Position numbers and translations under genes: made by a program. The notes under the pieces are model-generated. The model was not told the DNA's origin. It ran no database searches and saw nothing but the letters and a program-made list of their open reading frames with translations. A stretch of DNA of 58,118 nucleotides, from NCBI GenBank assembly GCA_944382905.1, contig CALWNU010000047.1:1-58118 (forward strand), written 5' to 3'. The stretch is from an uncultured Clostridia bacterium (GTDB lineage Bacteria; Bacillota; Clostridia; Oscillospirales; Ruminococcaceae). Positions 29,254 to 37,485 of this stretch are shown one piece after another; position 1 is the first letter of the stretch, and each line of letters opens with the position of its first letter.

Positions 29254-30711
29254 TTACTTGCTCAGCAAATCGATCCCCTTCTTGATCCGGGCAATAGATT
29301 CGTCTTTCCCAAGGATGGCGCAGATTTCAATACCGCCGCCGGGGGTAAACTGTTTGCCGCTGACCGCAACACGCACCGGCCAGAGCAGATATCCATTCTT
29401 GACGCCCAATTTGGCGATCAGGTCAAACAACGCCGCATGAATGGATCCTTCCGAAAAGTCCTCCAGCCCCTCCAGAACGGGGAGGACCGATTTGAGCACT
29501 TCCAGCGAGGACTCCTCGTTGGTTTTCATTTTTTTGTGCACATACAACGCGGTGTCGTATTCCGGCAGTTGGTCGATAAAATCGACCTGCTCCGGGATTT
29601 GATTGAGCACTTCCGTACGCGCCTGTAATACTTTGGCAATCAGCATGGTGTCCACATCCTGGCGCTTGACTGACTGGCGGATCCAGGGAAGGGCAATCTC
29701 ATGGAATTGCTCCAGCGAAAGCTGACGGATGTACTCGGCGTTGATATAATCCAGCTTCTGCGGATCAAAGATAGACGGCGATTTGCTGATTCCGTCCACA
29801 GAAAATTCCTTTTTCAACTGTTCCAGGGTAAAGATTTCCTGTTCACCTTTGGGAGCCCATCCCAGCAAAGCGAGATAGTTGACGATCGCCGCCGGCAGAT
29901 ACCCTTTTGCCACCAGATCCTGATACGAAGCGTCCCCGTTTCGCTTAGACAATTTTTCCGTTGCGTTTTTCATGACGGGTGGGCAATGAATATAGACCGG
30001 GATCTCCCAACCAAACGCCTCATACAGCAGATTGTACTTGGGTGCGGAGGACAGATACTCGGATCCGCGGATGACGTGAGTAATCCCCATGGTATGGTCG
30101 TCCACCACATTGGCAAAGTTGTAGGTAGGCATCCCGTCCGCTTTGATGAGGATTTGATCGTCCAACGTATCATTGTCCACGGTGATCAGCCCATACACCT
30201 CGTCGCGGAAAGTGGTAGTACCTTCTGTGGGCATTTTTTGGCGGATGACATAGGGAATTCCGGCAGCCAGCTTTTCCGCAACTTCTTCTTTGGAAAGATT
30301 GCGACAATGCCCGTCGTATTTGGGCGCCATGCCGGAAGCTTTTTGCAGCACCCGTACCTCTTCCAGGCGGTCTTTGTCACAGAAACAGTAGTAAGCATGT
30401 CCGCTTTCCACCAGCTGCAGCGCATATTCTTTGAACATCGCCATACGTTCGCTCTGGATATACGGGCCAACCGGGCCGCCGATGTCCGGGCCCTCATCCC
30501 AATACAGGCCCGCTTCTTTCAAGGTGTTGTAAATAATATCCACAGCGCCTTCTACATAGCGTTCCTGGTCGGTATCCTCAATCCGCAGGATAAAAGTCCC
30601 GTTTTGGGATTTTGCCATCAGATAGGCATATAAAGCGGTTCTCAAATTCCCCACATGCATATACCCGGTAGGGCTTGGCGCAAAGCGGGTACGCACACCT
30701 TCTAATTTCAT
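29254..30711 (-). CDS. gltX: Glutamate-tRNA ligase
   Basis: Class I aminoacyl-tRNA synthetase charging tRNA-Glu (and, in bacteria without GlnRS, tRNA-Gln). The HIGH motif is the variant in [19 protein letters not shown] near the N-terminus; KLSKRNGD is the KMSKS motif. 485 residues, full length. AGGAGGAAG precedes the ATG at 30711. No T-box leader was recognised upstream; a good sigma-A promoter is 73 bases before the start. Monocistronic, ending at the terminator shared with clpB. Confidence 0.96.
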   Translation of the reverse strand: MKLEGVRTRFAPSPTGYMHVGNLRTALYAYLMAKSQNGTFILRIEDTDQERYVEGAVDIIYNTLKEAGLYWDEGPDIGGPVGPYIQSERMAMFKEYALQLVESGHAYYCFCDKDRLEEVRVLQKASGMAPKYDGHCRNLSKEEVAEKLAAGIPYVIRQKMPTEGTTTFRDEVYGLITVDNDTLDDQILIKADGMPTYNFANVVDDHTMGITHVIRGSEYLSSAPKYNLLYEAFGWEIPVYIHCPPVMKNATEKLSKRNGDASYQDLVAKGYLPAAIVNYLALLGWAPKGEQEIFTLEQLKKEFSVDGISKSPSIFDPQKLDYINAEYIRQLSLEQFHEIALPWIRQSVKRQDVDTMLIAKVLQARTEVLNQIPEQVDFIDQLPEYDTALYVHKKMKTNEESSLEVLKSVLPVLEGLEDFSEGSIHAALFDLIAKLGVKNGYLLWPVRVAVSGKQFTPGGGIEICAILGKDESIARIKKGIDLLSK

Positions 30712-30783
30712 ACTGCTTCCTCCTGTTGCCGCGGAAAACGGCAGTTGCTGTCTCCAATTTTTGGAGAAATCGATACAGATACT

Positions 30784-30812
30784 ATATTACCTTGGGACTG
30801 CTAGCTTGTCAA
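30784..30812 (-). promoter_or_regulatory. Promoter of gltX
   Basis: On the minus strand TTGACA (30812-30807), 17-base spacer, TAATAT (30789-30784). Confidence 0.6.
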
Positions 30813-30987
30813 GGGAAAAGCCGGAGGGAACATTTCCAGACGATCCTCTTGGCGCGCCGACCGGTTCCGACAGGTTGCGTCTTTCCAAATGGCTATACTA
30901 AACCATAGGGGAAATTCCTATTGTATGCAGAACCGTCGAAAAAAATACCAGGAAATTCCCTTCTGAGCAAAGAAAAGAGGGGTTGTC

Positions 30988-33318
30988 GTGTTAAAGACAA
31001 AGGAAAAGCCGATTTCGGTTTCTTCCCGGTTGATCCAATTTTTCAAAGAACGGTCGGCGCTGTTGGAAAACGCGGCCTGCGTCGTTTTGGGAATGATTTT
31101 AGCAAATGCATTTCTGCTGGGGCAGCTGGCGCCTTTTGGCGTGGCCTTTACCGCTTCGGGGAAAAAAGAACGCACCGCCGCCGCCGGAGCAGGCGCCTTG
31201 CTGGGGTATCTGTTTTCCTTCCATCCGGAATCCAATACCCGTTATGTTGTGGCGGTAGCGCTGGCGGTAGCGGCAAAATGGATTTTGCCCGCCGGATTGC
31301 TGCGCAAATATCAGTACTGGCTTACGCCTGCCATCGCGTTTGGGGCAGTACTGCTGCCCAGGCTGGCGCTGGCCTCCCTGGAGGGATACCTTTTTTATGA
31401 TGTGGTCATCAGCTTGTCGGAAGCGGTTTTGGCGGCCGGAACTTGTTATTTTTTCCAACAAGCGGCCCAGGCGCTTCAACGTCGGGAAAAGCTCGCCGTT
31501 TTAAATGGAAAAGACATTTCCTGTTTGATTATCACCTATGCGCTGTTGGTGATGGCGCTAGGCTCCTTTGTGATCGGGGACGTGTCTGTGGGCAGAGTGG
31601 TGGCGATCGTTACCATCCTGCTGGCAGCCAAATGCGGCAGGGAATCTGCTGGGGCAATCGCCGGGGTGACAGCCGGGGTAGCCATGGGGATTCTGGGAGG
31701 AGATATTTCCTTTTTGGCCGCATCCTATGGGTTTGGCGGCATGCTCGCCGGAATGTTTGCAGAGCTGGGCTCGGTGGTGCAGGCGCTGGTATTTGTGGTG
31801 GTCAACGGCCTGACGGCTTTGATTATGGGAAGCGAGTACCAGGCGTACAGCGTATTGTATGAGATTTTTTTAGGCGCGGTACTGTTTTTGCTGATCCCGT
31901 CTTCCGCCGTCCGCAGCCTGGTTTTCTGGGGACGCCAGCGGTCGGACGCATTTTCCAAAACTGCCCGGGAGGTGATTTTGTCCAAATTGCGGTTTGCTTC
32001 AGCCGCATTGGATGACATTGCACAGACGACCCGGCAGGTGAACCGAGAATTGGGGGCGACAAAAGAAGGTTCGATTGCAGACGTGTTTGCCTCAGCCGCC
32101 GGACAGGTGTGTCGGAACTGTCCGAAAAGGGCTTCTTGCTGGGGAGAAGCGTATCATTCTGTCATGGATGGGTTTAACAACCTGACCCAGGTGCTGCGCC
32201 AAAACGGCAAGGTGACAGCGGGGGATTTTACCGGTTATCTGCAGGAGCACTGCGAGCATAAATGGGAATTGGCCAATGAGATCGGAACCGGCTTTGAGCG
32301 GTTTTCCGGCCGGCAGGAAGCGCGTGTCCAGGCGCAGGCGCTGCGCGGCGTGGTCACAGACCAATTTGAAGGGATGAGCGCTATGCTGGAATCCCTGGCG
32401 CAGGAAATGACCGGGATTGAGCAGGCCCAATTCCCCGTTGCGGACAAAATCAGCGCGCTAATGGAGCGAGAGAACCTCTCCCCACTTTCCGTCAGCGCAT
32501 ACACCGATGAAACAGGACGGATGACGGTGGAGGCGGTGATTCCCGCGTTTAAACTGGCGCGCATGGATCAAACCGCCATGACGCTGTGGCTGTCTGATCT
32601 GTGCCAGCGGCGGCTGCAGCCGCCGGCGGTCAGCGAGGTGGAGAACGCCGTTCACCTGTGCTGGATTGAACGAACTGCTTATGTGGTGCAAACGGCGCGG
32701 GTGCAGCATCCCTGCAGCGGGCAGAAATGGTGCGGCGACGCTATTGAGGAGATCCGGGACGGACGGGGAAAGGTGCACCTTCTGCTGTCCGACGGGATGG
32801 GCAGCGGCAGCCGGGCGGCGCTGGATTCGGCTATGACGGTCTGCCTGCTGAAAAAGCTGGTGGTTGCCGGGTTTTCCTTCCGCGCGTCTTTGGAACTGGT
32901 CAATGCTGCGTTACTGGTCAAATCGGAGGAAGAATCCCTGTCTACGGTGGATGTTGCGACGATCGACCTGTATTCCGGAGAAACGACCTTTTTCAAAGCC
33001 GGTGCCGCGCCTACTTTTGTCTATCGAGACGGCGCGGTGCTCAAAGTAGAGGCGGCTTCTATGCCGGCGGGGATCCTCAAAGGGGTGGATTTCGCCACCA
33101 GTCGCATGAAATTGCGGCAAGGGGATTGGGTGGTCATGGTATCAGATGGCATTTTGCTGCACGGAAGCGAATGGATTTTTGACCAGATCAAATTATCCGC
33201 CAAAAAAAGCGCGGAGGAAATGGCGCAGGATATTTGGAAAACGGCAGACCAGCGTCGCACCGGTTCTCATGATGACGACGCGAGCGTTTTGGTTTGCAAA
33301 GTCCTGGAAAATGGGTAA
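30988..33318 (+). CDS. spoIIE: Stage II sporulation protein E (PP2C-type phosphatase)
   Basis: Membrane phosphatase that dephosphorylates SpoIIAA to activate sigma-F in the forespore. The N-terminal 320 residues contain about ten hydrophobic segments; a central cytoplasmic region with a CRNCPKRASCW cysteine cluster follows, and residues from about 560 form the PP2C domain with LLLSDGMGSGSRAA, VVMVSDGILLHG and GSHDDDASVLV. 776 residues; B. subtilis SpoIIE is 827. GTG start with GAGGGG. Its presence indicates a spore former. Possible Spo0A-box-like sequences lie upstream but no clear promoter was found. Confidence 0.95.
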   Translation: MLKTKEKPISVSSRLIQFFKERSALLENAACVVLGMILANAFLLGQLAPFGVAFTASGKKERTAAAGAGALLGYLFSFHPESNTRYVVAVALAVAAKWILPAGLLRKYQYWLTPAIAFGAVLLPRLALASLEGYLFYDVVISLSEAVLAAGTCYFFQQAAQALQRREKLAVLNGKDISCLIITYALLVMALGSFVIGDVSVGRVVAIVTILLAAKCGRESAGAIAGVTAGVAMGILGGDISFLAASYGFGGMLAGMFAELGSVVQALVFVVVNGLTALIMGSEYQAYSVLYEIFLGAVLFLLIPSSAVRSLVFWGRQRSDAFSKTAREVILSKLRFASAALDDIAQTTRQVNRELGATKEGSIADVFASAAGQVCRNCPKRASCWGEAYHSVMDGFNNLTQVLRQNGKVTAGDFTGYLQEHCEHKWELANEIGTGFERFSGRQEARVQAQALRGVVTDQFEGMSAMLESLAQEMTGIEQAQFPVADKISALMERENLSPLSVSAYTDETGRMTVEAVIPAFKLARMDQTAMTLWLSDLCQRRLQPPAVSEVENAVHLCWIERTAYVVQTARVQHPCSGQKWCGDAIEEIRDGRGKVHLLLSDGMGSGSRAALDSAMTVCLLKKLVVAGFSFRASLELVNAALLVKSEEESLSTVDVATIDLYSGETTFFKAGAAPTFVYRDGAVLKVEAASMPAGILKGVDFATSRMKLRQGDWVVMVSDGILLHGSEWIFDQIKLSAKKSAEEMAQDIWKTADQRRTGSHDDDASVLVCKVLENG

Positions 33319-33384
33319 CAACCAGAGTCACTTTTCCCGCTTTTGGACAAATCTGATTTGAGCATAGCGCGTTTGCGGAAAGTA

Positions 33385-33393
33385 TGGTATAAT
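33385..33393 (+). promoter_or_regulatory. Extended -10 promoter of the DUF6062-like gene
   Basis: TGGTATAAT; no convincing -35 hexamer. Confidence 0.45.
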
Positions 33394-33456
33394 AAGCCAT
33401 AACAGGGCGCCGGGGCTTTTGCCGGCCGAATCGGCGCGGAGGAAAGGTGCTTGCTG

Positions 33457-34143
33457 ATGAGAGATTCAATTTATACCATTCCGCTGAATGAAGTATTTGA
33501 GCCGAAAGACGGATGCCCGATTTGCCGTTTGCGGAATATTTTGGAGGAGCGTTGCCTGACTTATATTATGGGAGCGGCAATGATGGAACCCGATGTGCGG
33601 ATCCAAACCAATCAAGCTGGGTTTTGCCTGGCGCATTTTCAGCGGATGCTGCAGGCGAAAAACCGATTGTCCCTGGCGCTGATGCTGGAAAGCCGGTTGG
33701 CGTATGTAGCGCAGCACGAGATGGACCAGGCGGGGCAGAAAAGCGGGTGGCGGAAAAAAGCCCCTGCGCCGGCGGGAAAGCCGAGTTGTTTTGTATGCCA
33801 GGAAGTGGACCGGGTGCTGAACCGCATGATTGATACCCTGCTGCATATGTGGCAGACGGACGAAAACTTCCGCGCGCTGTATGGCCAGCAGCCGGTGATC
33901 TGCTTGGAACATTGCCAGCAGCTGGTTGCTGCTGCCAACGGGAAGTTGGGGAAAAAGGCGGCGCCTTTTGTGACACAGACGCGCCAGATCACCCAAACCT
34001 ATCTGACCCAGCTGCAGGAAGATGTGACCCACTTCTGCCGTATGTACGATTACCGCAACCAAGGAAAAGATTGGGGAAACAGCCGGGATTCCATTGAGCG
34101 GGCAATCTGGTTTTTAACCAGCAGAGAGCCGGAAATAGAATGA
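33457..34143 (+). CDS. DUF6062-like protein with two CxxC/CxxH modules
   Basis: A 228-residue soluble protein found in Clostridia; I recognise it as DUF6062-like but no function is known. It contains a duplicated pattern: C20-P-I-C23 followed by C57-L-A-H60, then C111-F-V-C114 followed by C149-L-E-H152. The spacing CxxC to CxxH is almost identical in both halves (34 and 35 residues), suggesting two metal-binding or redox modules from an internal duplication. Start ATG 33457 is preferred over TTG 33451. It sits between spoIIE and a decayed island, with its own promoter. Confidence 0.75.
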   Translation: MRDSIYTIPLNEVFEPKDGCPICRLRNILEERCLTYIMGAAMMEPDVRIQTNQAGFCLAHFQRMLQAKNRLSLALMLESRLAYVAQHEMDQAGQKSGWRKKAPAPAGKPSCFVCQEVDRVLNRMIDTLLHMWQTDENFRALYGQQPVICLEHCQQLVAAANGKLGKKAAPFVTQTRQITQTYLTQLQEDVTHFCRMYDYRNQGKDWGNSRDSIERAIWFLTSREPEIE

Positions 34144-34162
34144 AAAAAGGACGCATTGGTTT

Positions 34163-34312
34163 TTAGGAAATACCAAAAAAGTTCAATATCATCTGGATTT
34201 TCTGTCACCGGCGGCCGTTGGACCTGTCCGGTGCATGGACGGTCATTTTTTTCACAAACTCGTACGCGGCAGCTTGGCTCAGAAACCGTTTGTGAGAGAT
34301 TGTGCTGATGCA
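34163..34312 (-). pseudogene. Relic of a site-specific recombinase C-terminus
   Basis: The minus strand reads HKRFLSQAAAYEFVKKM, then TVHAPDRSNGRR, a TGA stop at 34207-34205, and QKIQMILNFFG in the same frame. The VHAPD(K/R)S-G-R-QKI(x)I pattern resembles the C-terminal part of large serine recombinases of integrative elements. The rest of the gene is absent and the stop breaks what remains, so this is a fragment left by an element once integrated here. The match is from memory of the family and is tentative. Confidence 0.4.
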
Positions 34313-34394
34313 GAAAATTGCAGAACAAAGCCGCAGCAATTTTTCTCTTTCTCCTGTGGATCGCTCCGCTTTTTTCTCAATTTCTGATTTCCTC

Positions 34395-34422
34395 TTGACA
34401 GTTTTCTTTTGAAAAGTATAAT
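34395..34422 (+). promoter_or_regulatory. Consensus promoter of the fluoride riboswitch transcript
   Basis: Perfect TTGACA (34395-34400), 16-base spacer, perfect TATAAT (34417-34422). The transcript would begin just before the riboswitch. Confidence 0.88.
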
Positions 34423-34428
34423 ATAAAA

Positions 34429-34494
34429 TATAGGAATGAAGTTCTCCCATGGCTTTGCCTAAATCGCTTGAAAAAGCTGACGACTTCTGCATGG
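34429..34494 (+). ncRNA. Fluoride riboswitch (crcB motif) aptamer
   Basis: The leader follows the fluoride aptamer pattern: GGAATGAAGTTCTCC (34433-34447) corresponds to the first stem with its loop, GCTTGAAAAAGC (34466-34477) is the second stem with a GAAA loop, and TGACGACTTCTGC follows. GAAGT in the first loop can pair with ACTTC (34483-34487) as the pseudoknot, exactly as GAGGC/GCCUC does in the Thermotoga RNA. An insertion of about ten bases follows the first stem. Known targets of this class include CrcB/Fluc, EriC-F and Na+/H+ antiporters, and an antiporter-like gene follows here. Confidence 0.78.
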
Positions 34495-34515
34495 TGCAGG
34501 AGTCGTTTTATTTTT
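34481..34515 (+). terminator. Riboswitch expression platform: intrinsic terminator
   Basis: CGACTTCTGCA (34481-34491) pairs with TGCAGGAGTCG (34495-34505), then TTTTATTTTT. The left arm contains the ACTTC needed for the aptamer pseudoknot, so ligand-bound aptamer and terminator are mutually exclusive: fluoride should switch the gene on. Confidence 0.8.
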
Positions 34516-34520
34516 ATGAA

Positions 34521-34564
34521 GCCGACATTTCTGCATTTATGCAGGAATATCGGCTTTTCTTTTT
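34521..34564 (+). terminator. Second terminator-like hairpin in the leader
   Basis: GCCGAC-ATTTCTGCAT pairs with ATGCAGGAAT-ATCGGC with one mismatch, followed by TTTTCTTTTT. Its relation to the riboswitch is unclear; it would block read-through even when fluoride is present, unless it is inefficient. Confidence 0.6.
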
Positions 34565-34630
34565 CTGCTGATTCTGAAAGCGGAAAAGAACAATCGAAGC
34601 AGAATGATTCATAGTTTTAGGAGGGAAATA

Positions 34631-35533
34631 ATGCTTACATCGTTAGCCTTTATTTTTCTTGTTGGCCTGTCTATGGCTGCCCTTTGTCAACGGCTCAAAT
34701 TACCTTGAATTATTGGTATGTTGATAACCGGTATTGTGTTAGGACCATATGGTACCACTAAAAGTATTCCTCAACTTATTATGGCGGGAGCATCTTGCGA
34801 CGATATTTTTGTAATTGTTTTGTTTACAACCTTTGTGAGCATGGCGCAGGGTGGCAGTGCACATATCATGGATTTTATCAATATCCCTGTCTCGATCATA
34901 TTGGGAATCATCCTGGGGGCGGTGGTAGGGTATGTACTCAGCTTATTTTTTGAAACTGCCTATGCCCATAAACATTGTGTTCAAAACAGCATGAAAGTCA
35001 TTATTGTTATAGGCGTTTCCTTTATGCTTGTGGCTGTCGAAACATGGTCAAAAGACATTGTTCCCATTTCTGGATTATTAGCTGTCGTCAGTATGGCTTG
35101 TGTTATTAAAATAAAGAGCATAGCGTTTGTATCCAAACGCTTACCTGAAAAACTTGGAAAATTATGGATTGCAGCAGAAGTTTTACTATTTGTTTTGGTT
35201 GGTGCGGCAGTAGATATCCGTTATACATTGAACGCAGGAATAGCAGCAGTTTTGATGATTTTAATTGCTCTTTTATTCCGTTCCATTGGCGTTGCGATCT
35301 GCCTTTTTGGTACATCCATGACTTGGAAAGAGCGCATTTTTTGCATGATTGCATATCTTCCTAAAGCGACAGTGCAAGCGGCAATCGGCTCCGTCCCATT
35401 CGCGATAGGTTTGCCATATGGACAAATTGTACTTTCCGTCGCTGTCCTTGCCATTTTGATTACAGCTCCCTTGGGGGCACTTGGGATTGATCTGACCTAC
35501 AAACGACTTTTGAAAAAAGAGGAGCCCGAATGA
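34631..35533 (+). pseudogene. Cation:proton antiporter, broken by a stop codon and an internal deletion
   Basis: The frame starts at ATG 34631 after GGAGGGAAATA (MLTSLAFIFLVGLSMAALC), reaches an in-frame TGA at 34706-34708 after KLP, and continues IIGMLITGIVLGPYG to 35533. In intact members of this antiporter family an Arg normally occupies the stop position (KLPRIIGM). About 100 residues are also missing between GPY and GTTKSIPQLIMAGAS, since the total is 300 codons against roughly 400 expected. The remaining C-terminal half (MAGASCDDIFVIVLF, LPKATVQAAIGSVP) is well conserved, so the damage is recent. Codon use is more AT-rich than the neighbours, suggesting acquired DNA. A shorter protein from ATG 34718 is conceivable. 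Confidence 0.75.
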
Positions 35534-36281
35534 GAGTCTGCCCAATACGAAGCCATCAAACGACACCCGCAGGGAAGCCAGAAGCGGTGGATACAGGAGT
35601 CCAGCATGGCACAAGTTTTATCAAATACTCATCCTATTTTCAAGGACGTATCAATGAGGATATTCAGACAAAAATCCCAGTTCTATTGTTCCACACAGGA
35701 TAGAAAGAGCGGGCAAGAAATTTCAACCTCTTGTCCGCTTTTCGATGCAACCTGTTTGCCAGCTGTTAAGTCGGTTTGTTTTCAATCCTTTCTTATCCGT
35801 ACTTGGTTTTTGGCCACTGCGTCCTTTTTGGTAGGCGGATTTTGGTCAAAATGGAGAATTTCAAGTGGAAACATGGTTGGATTCTCTCTTCCGCGCCGAT
35901 TTCTTCTTATAACATCCTGTATTGTGAAATCGTTCAAAATGAAAACCAATTTTGCTGCAAATCCGCATGGCAAATAAGAAAAAGGTGGGGGAAAGATTTT
36001 CTTCGAAAAATGATAAAATTTCCCATTTATTTGTCAAGTGGAAAACAAAAAAAAGTAATTTTTTTTTAAATGGCGCAAACAAGGCAAATCCCTCATACTT
36101 TTCCCCCTTTTCCACAAGGTTTTCCACCAAAAACCGGTGGAAAGGGGGGATTACTGTTAGTATACTTGTTGAAAAAGTGGAAAAGAGAGGAAAAGCGGAA
36201 TTTTGCCGGGCTGTTTTGCATAGTTTGATGTGCCATGTCAAAAATATCCCAAGGAGTACAACAGAAGGGAGAAATTTGACG
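35534..36281. other. AT-rich intergenic stretch without a recognisable gene
   Basis: About 750 bases with no gene I can support. A 57-codon frame begins at ATG 35530, overlapping the antiporter stop, and the shifted frame reads YEAIKRHPQGSQKRWIQESS, possibly a fragment of another gene; neither is recognised. A small hairpin (TTTCCACC 36121-36128 with GGTGGAAA 36136-36143) lies near the end. Several long A and T runs occur. The stretch looks like continuing decay of the inserted segment. Confidence 0.5.
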
Positions 36282-36545
36282 ATGGTCCGTGGCGTACACA
36301 AAAAAATCATTGAAGTGGCGGATACACAAAACGAGTTTTTTGAACGGGCAATTTTGATTGTAAAAGAAGGATCGCGGGAGCAGGATCCAGATCGGCTGCG
36401 GCAAAAGGCGGATGATTATGTCTCGCATATGGGGACCGTGGCGCTGGCCCGGCGGAAAAAGGCGAAGTTGCTGCGCAATCTTTGCAAGATCCTGGTCGGA
36501 GCGGCGGGAATCAGCTTGATACTGTTCTTGATATTTTGGCTCTGA
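36282..36545 (+). CDS. Small conserved membrane protein of unknown function
   Basis: An 87-residue protein beginning MVRGVHKKIIEVADTQNEFF, with a charged helical middle (about residues 28-62) and one C-terminal transmembrane segment (ILVGAAGISLILFLIFWL, about 69-86). No signal peptide, so it would be tail-anchored with the N-terminus in the cytoplasm. GGGAG lies ten bases before ATG 36282; the frame is open further upstream through AT-rich sequence that looks non-coding. It precedes rlmB by 157 bases. Function unknown. Confidence 0.65.
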   Translation: MVRGVHKKIIEVADTQNEFFERAILIVKEGSREQDPDRLRQKADDYVSHMGTVALARRKKAKLLRNLCKILVGAAGISLILFLIFWL

Positions 36546-36591
36546 TTTTTTGAAAAGATGCGCAAAGTAGCTTTTTTCTCCGCCAAATTTA

Positions 36592-36600
36592 TGCTATAAT
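36592..36600 (+). promoter_or_regulatory. Extended -10 promoter of rlmB
   Basis: TGCTATAAT at 36592-36600; the -35 region is a T-rich stretch around 36572. Confidence 0.55.
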
Positions 36601-36702
36601 ATGACAAATATCGCTGTGTGAACCTGCGGCATCTTACAGATAGAAACAGCCAGAAGCCCAATGGGGGAAACACAGTGCTTGACGGGTGGAGGGATTGAAC
36701 GC

Positions 36703-37470
36703 ATGAAAGAGCGCGGAGAAGAGAAAGACGGCCAGCTGATTTTTGGCAGGAATGCAGTGCTGGAAGCGCTCAAAGCTGGCGGACCGGCAGACAAGCTGTA
36801 TGTGGCGCCGGTGGAACAAAAAGGGAGCATTGGCAAGATTATCGCCTTGGCCAAGCAATCGGGGGTTCCCATCAAGGATGTGACGACCGCCAAACTCGAC
36901 GCTATGACAGGAAACCAGGCCCATCAGGGCGTTGCATTGACGGTTGCCGCGGTGCCGTATGCGAAGATGGAAGAGGTTTGGCAAACCGTGCAGCAGAAAA
37001 ACGAAAAGCTGTTTTTGATTGTGGCGGATGAAATCGAAGACCCGCATAATTTGGGGGCGTTGATTCGGACGGCGGAGTGCTGCGGAGCGCATGGGATTGT
37101 TGTGCCGAAACGCCGCAGCGCAGGGTTGTCCCCCACCGTATTCAAAACGTCCGCCGGTGCGGCGAGTCATCTACCGGTGGTGCGAGTCCCCAACCTGAGC
37201 GCCTTTATGGAGGAATGGAAAGCGCGCGGTGTATGGTTTTACTGCGCGGATATGGAAGGCCAGACCTGGTGCCAAACGGATTTCAGCGGCCATGTGGCGC
37301 TGGTAGTGGGTTCGGAAGGAAACGGGGTAGGCCGTTTAATACGGGAGAAATGTGATTTTACCGTCGCGTTGCCGATGCTGGGGAAAATCAATTCTTTAAA
37401 CGCATCGGTGGCCGGCGGGGTTTTGATGTATGAGATCGCCAGGCAACGGCTGTCGATTCAGGCAAGATAG
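36703..37470 (+). CDS. rlmB: 23S rRNA 2'-O-methyltransferase RlmB (SpoU/TrmH family)
   Basis: SPOUT methyltransferase acting on 23S rRNA (Gm2251 in E. coli). N-terminal substrate-binding domain begins IFGRNAVLEALKAG; the three SpoU motifs are present: NLGALIRTAECCGAHGI, VALVVGSEGNGVG and LPMLGKINSLNASVAGGVLMYE. 255 residues from ATG 36703, which follows GGAGGG by nine bases; ATG 36661 is in frame but has no ribosome binding site. The enzyme probably acts on 23S rRNA, but paralogues with other targets exist. Followed 15 bases later by the P-type-ATPase-like gene. Confidence 0.92.
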   Translation: MKERGEEKDGQLIFGRNAVLEALKAGGPADKLYVAPVEQKGSIGKIIALAKQSGVPIKDVTTAKLDAMTGNQAHQGVALTVAAVPYAKMEEVWQTVQQKNEKLFLIVADEIEDPHNLGALIRTAECCGAHGIVVPKRRSAGLSPTVFKTSAGAASHLPVVRVPNLSAFMEEWKARGVWFYCADMEGQTWCQTDFSGHVALVVGSEGNGVGRLIREKCDFTVALPMLGKINSLNASVAGGVLMYEIARQRLSIQAR

Positions 37471-37485
37471 GAAGGAGGAGCCGCA

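Noticed and set aside
29701..30633. 310-codon plus-strand frame within gltX
   Set aside because: Antisense shadow of gltX, lacking a start signal; gltX motifs are complete on the other strand.
30712..30783. T-box leader for gltX
   Set aside because: No specifier loop or conserved T-box antiterminator sequence was found in the 70-base leader.
35606..35977. 123-codon frame in the AT-rich island
   Set aside because: No ribosome binding site, no domain and irregular amino-acid content; treated as decayed DNA.
36108..36143. TTTTCCACA as a DnaA box cluster or replication origin
   Set aside because: Only one near-match to the DnaA box occurs and no dnaA, dnaN or other origin genes are nearby.
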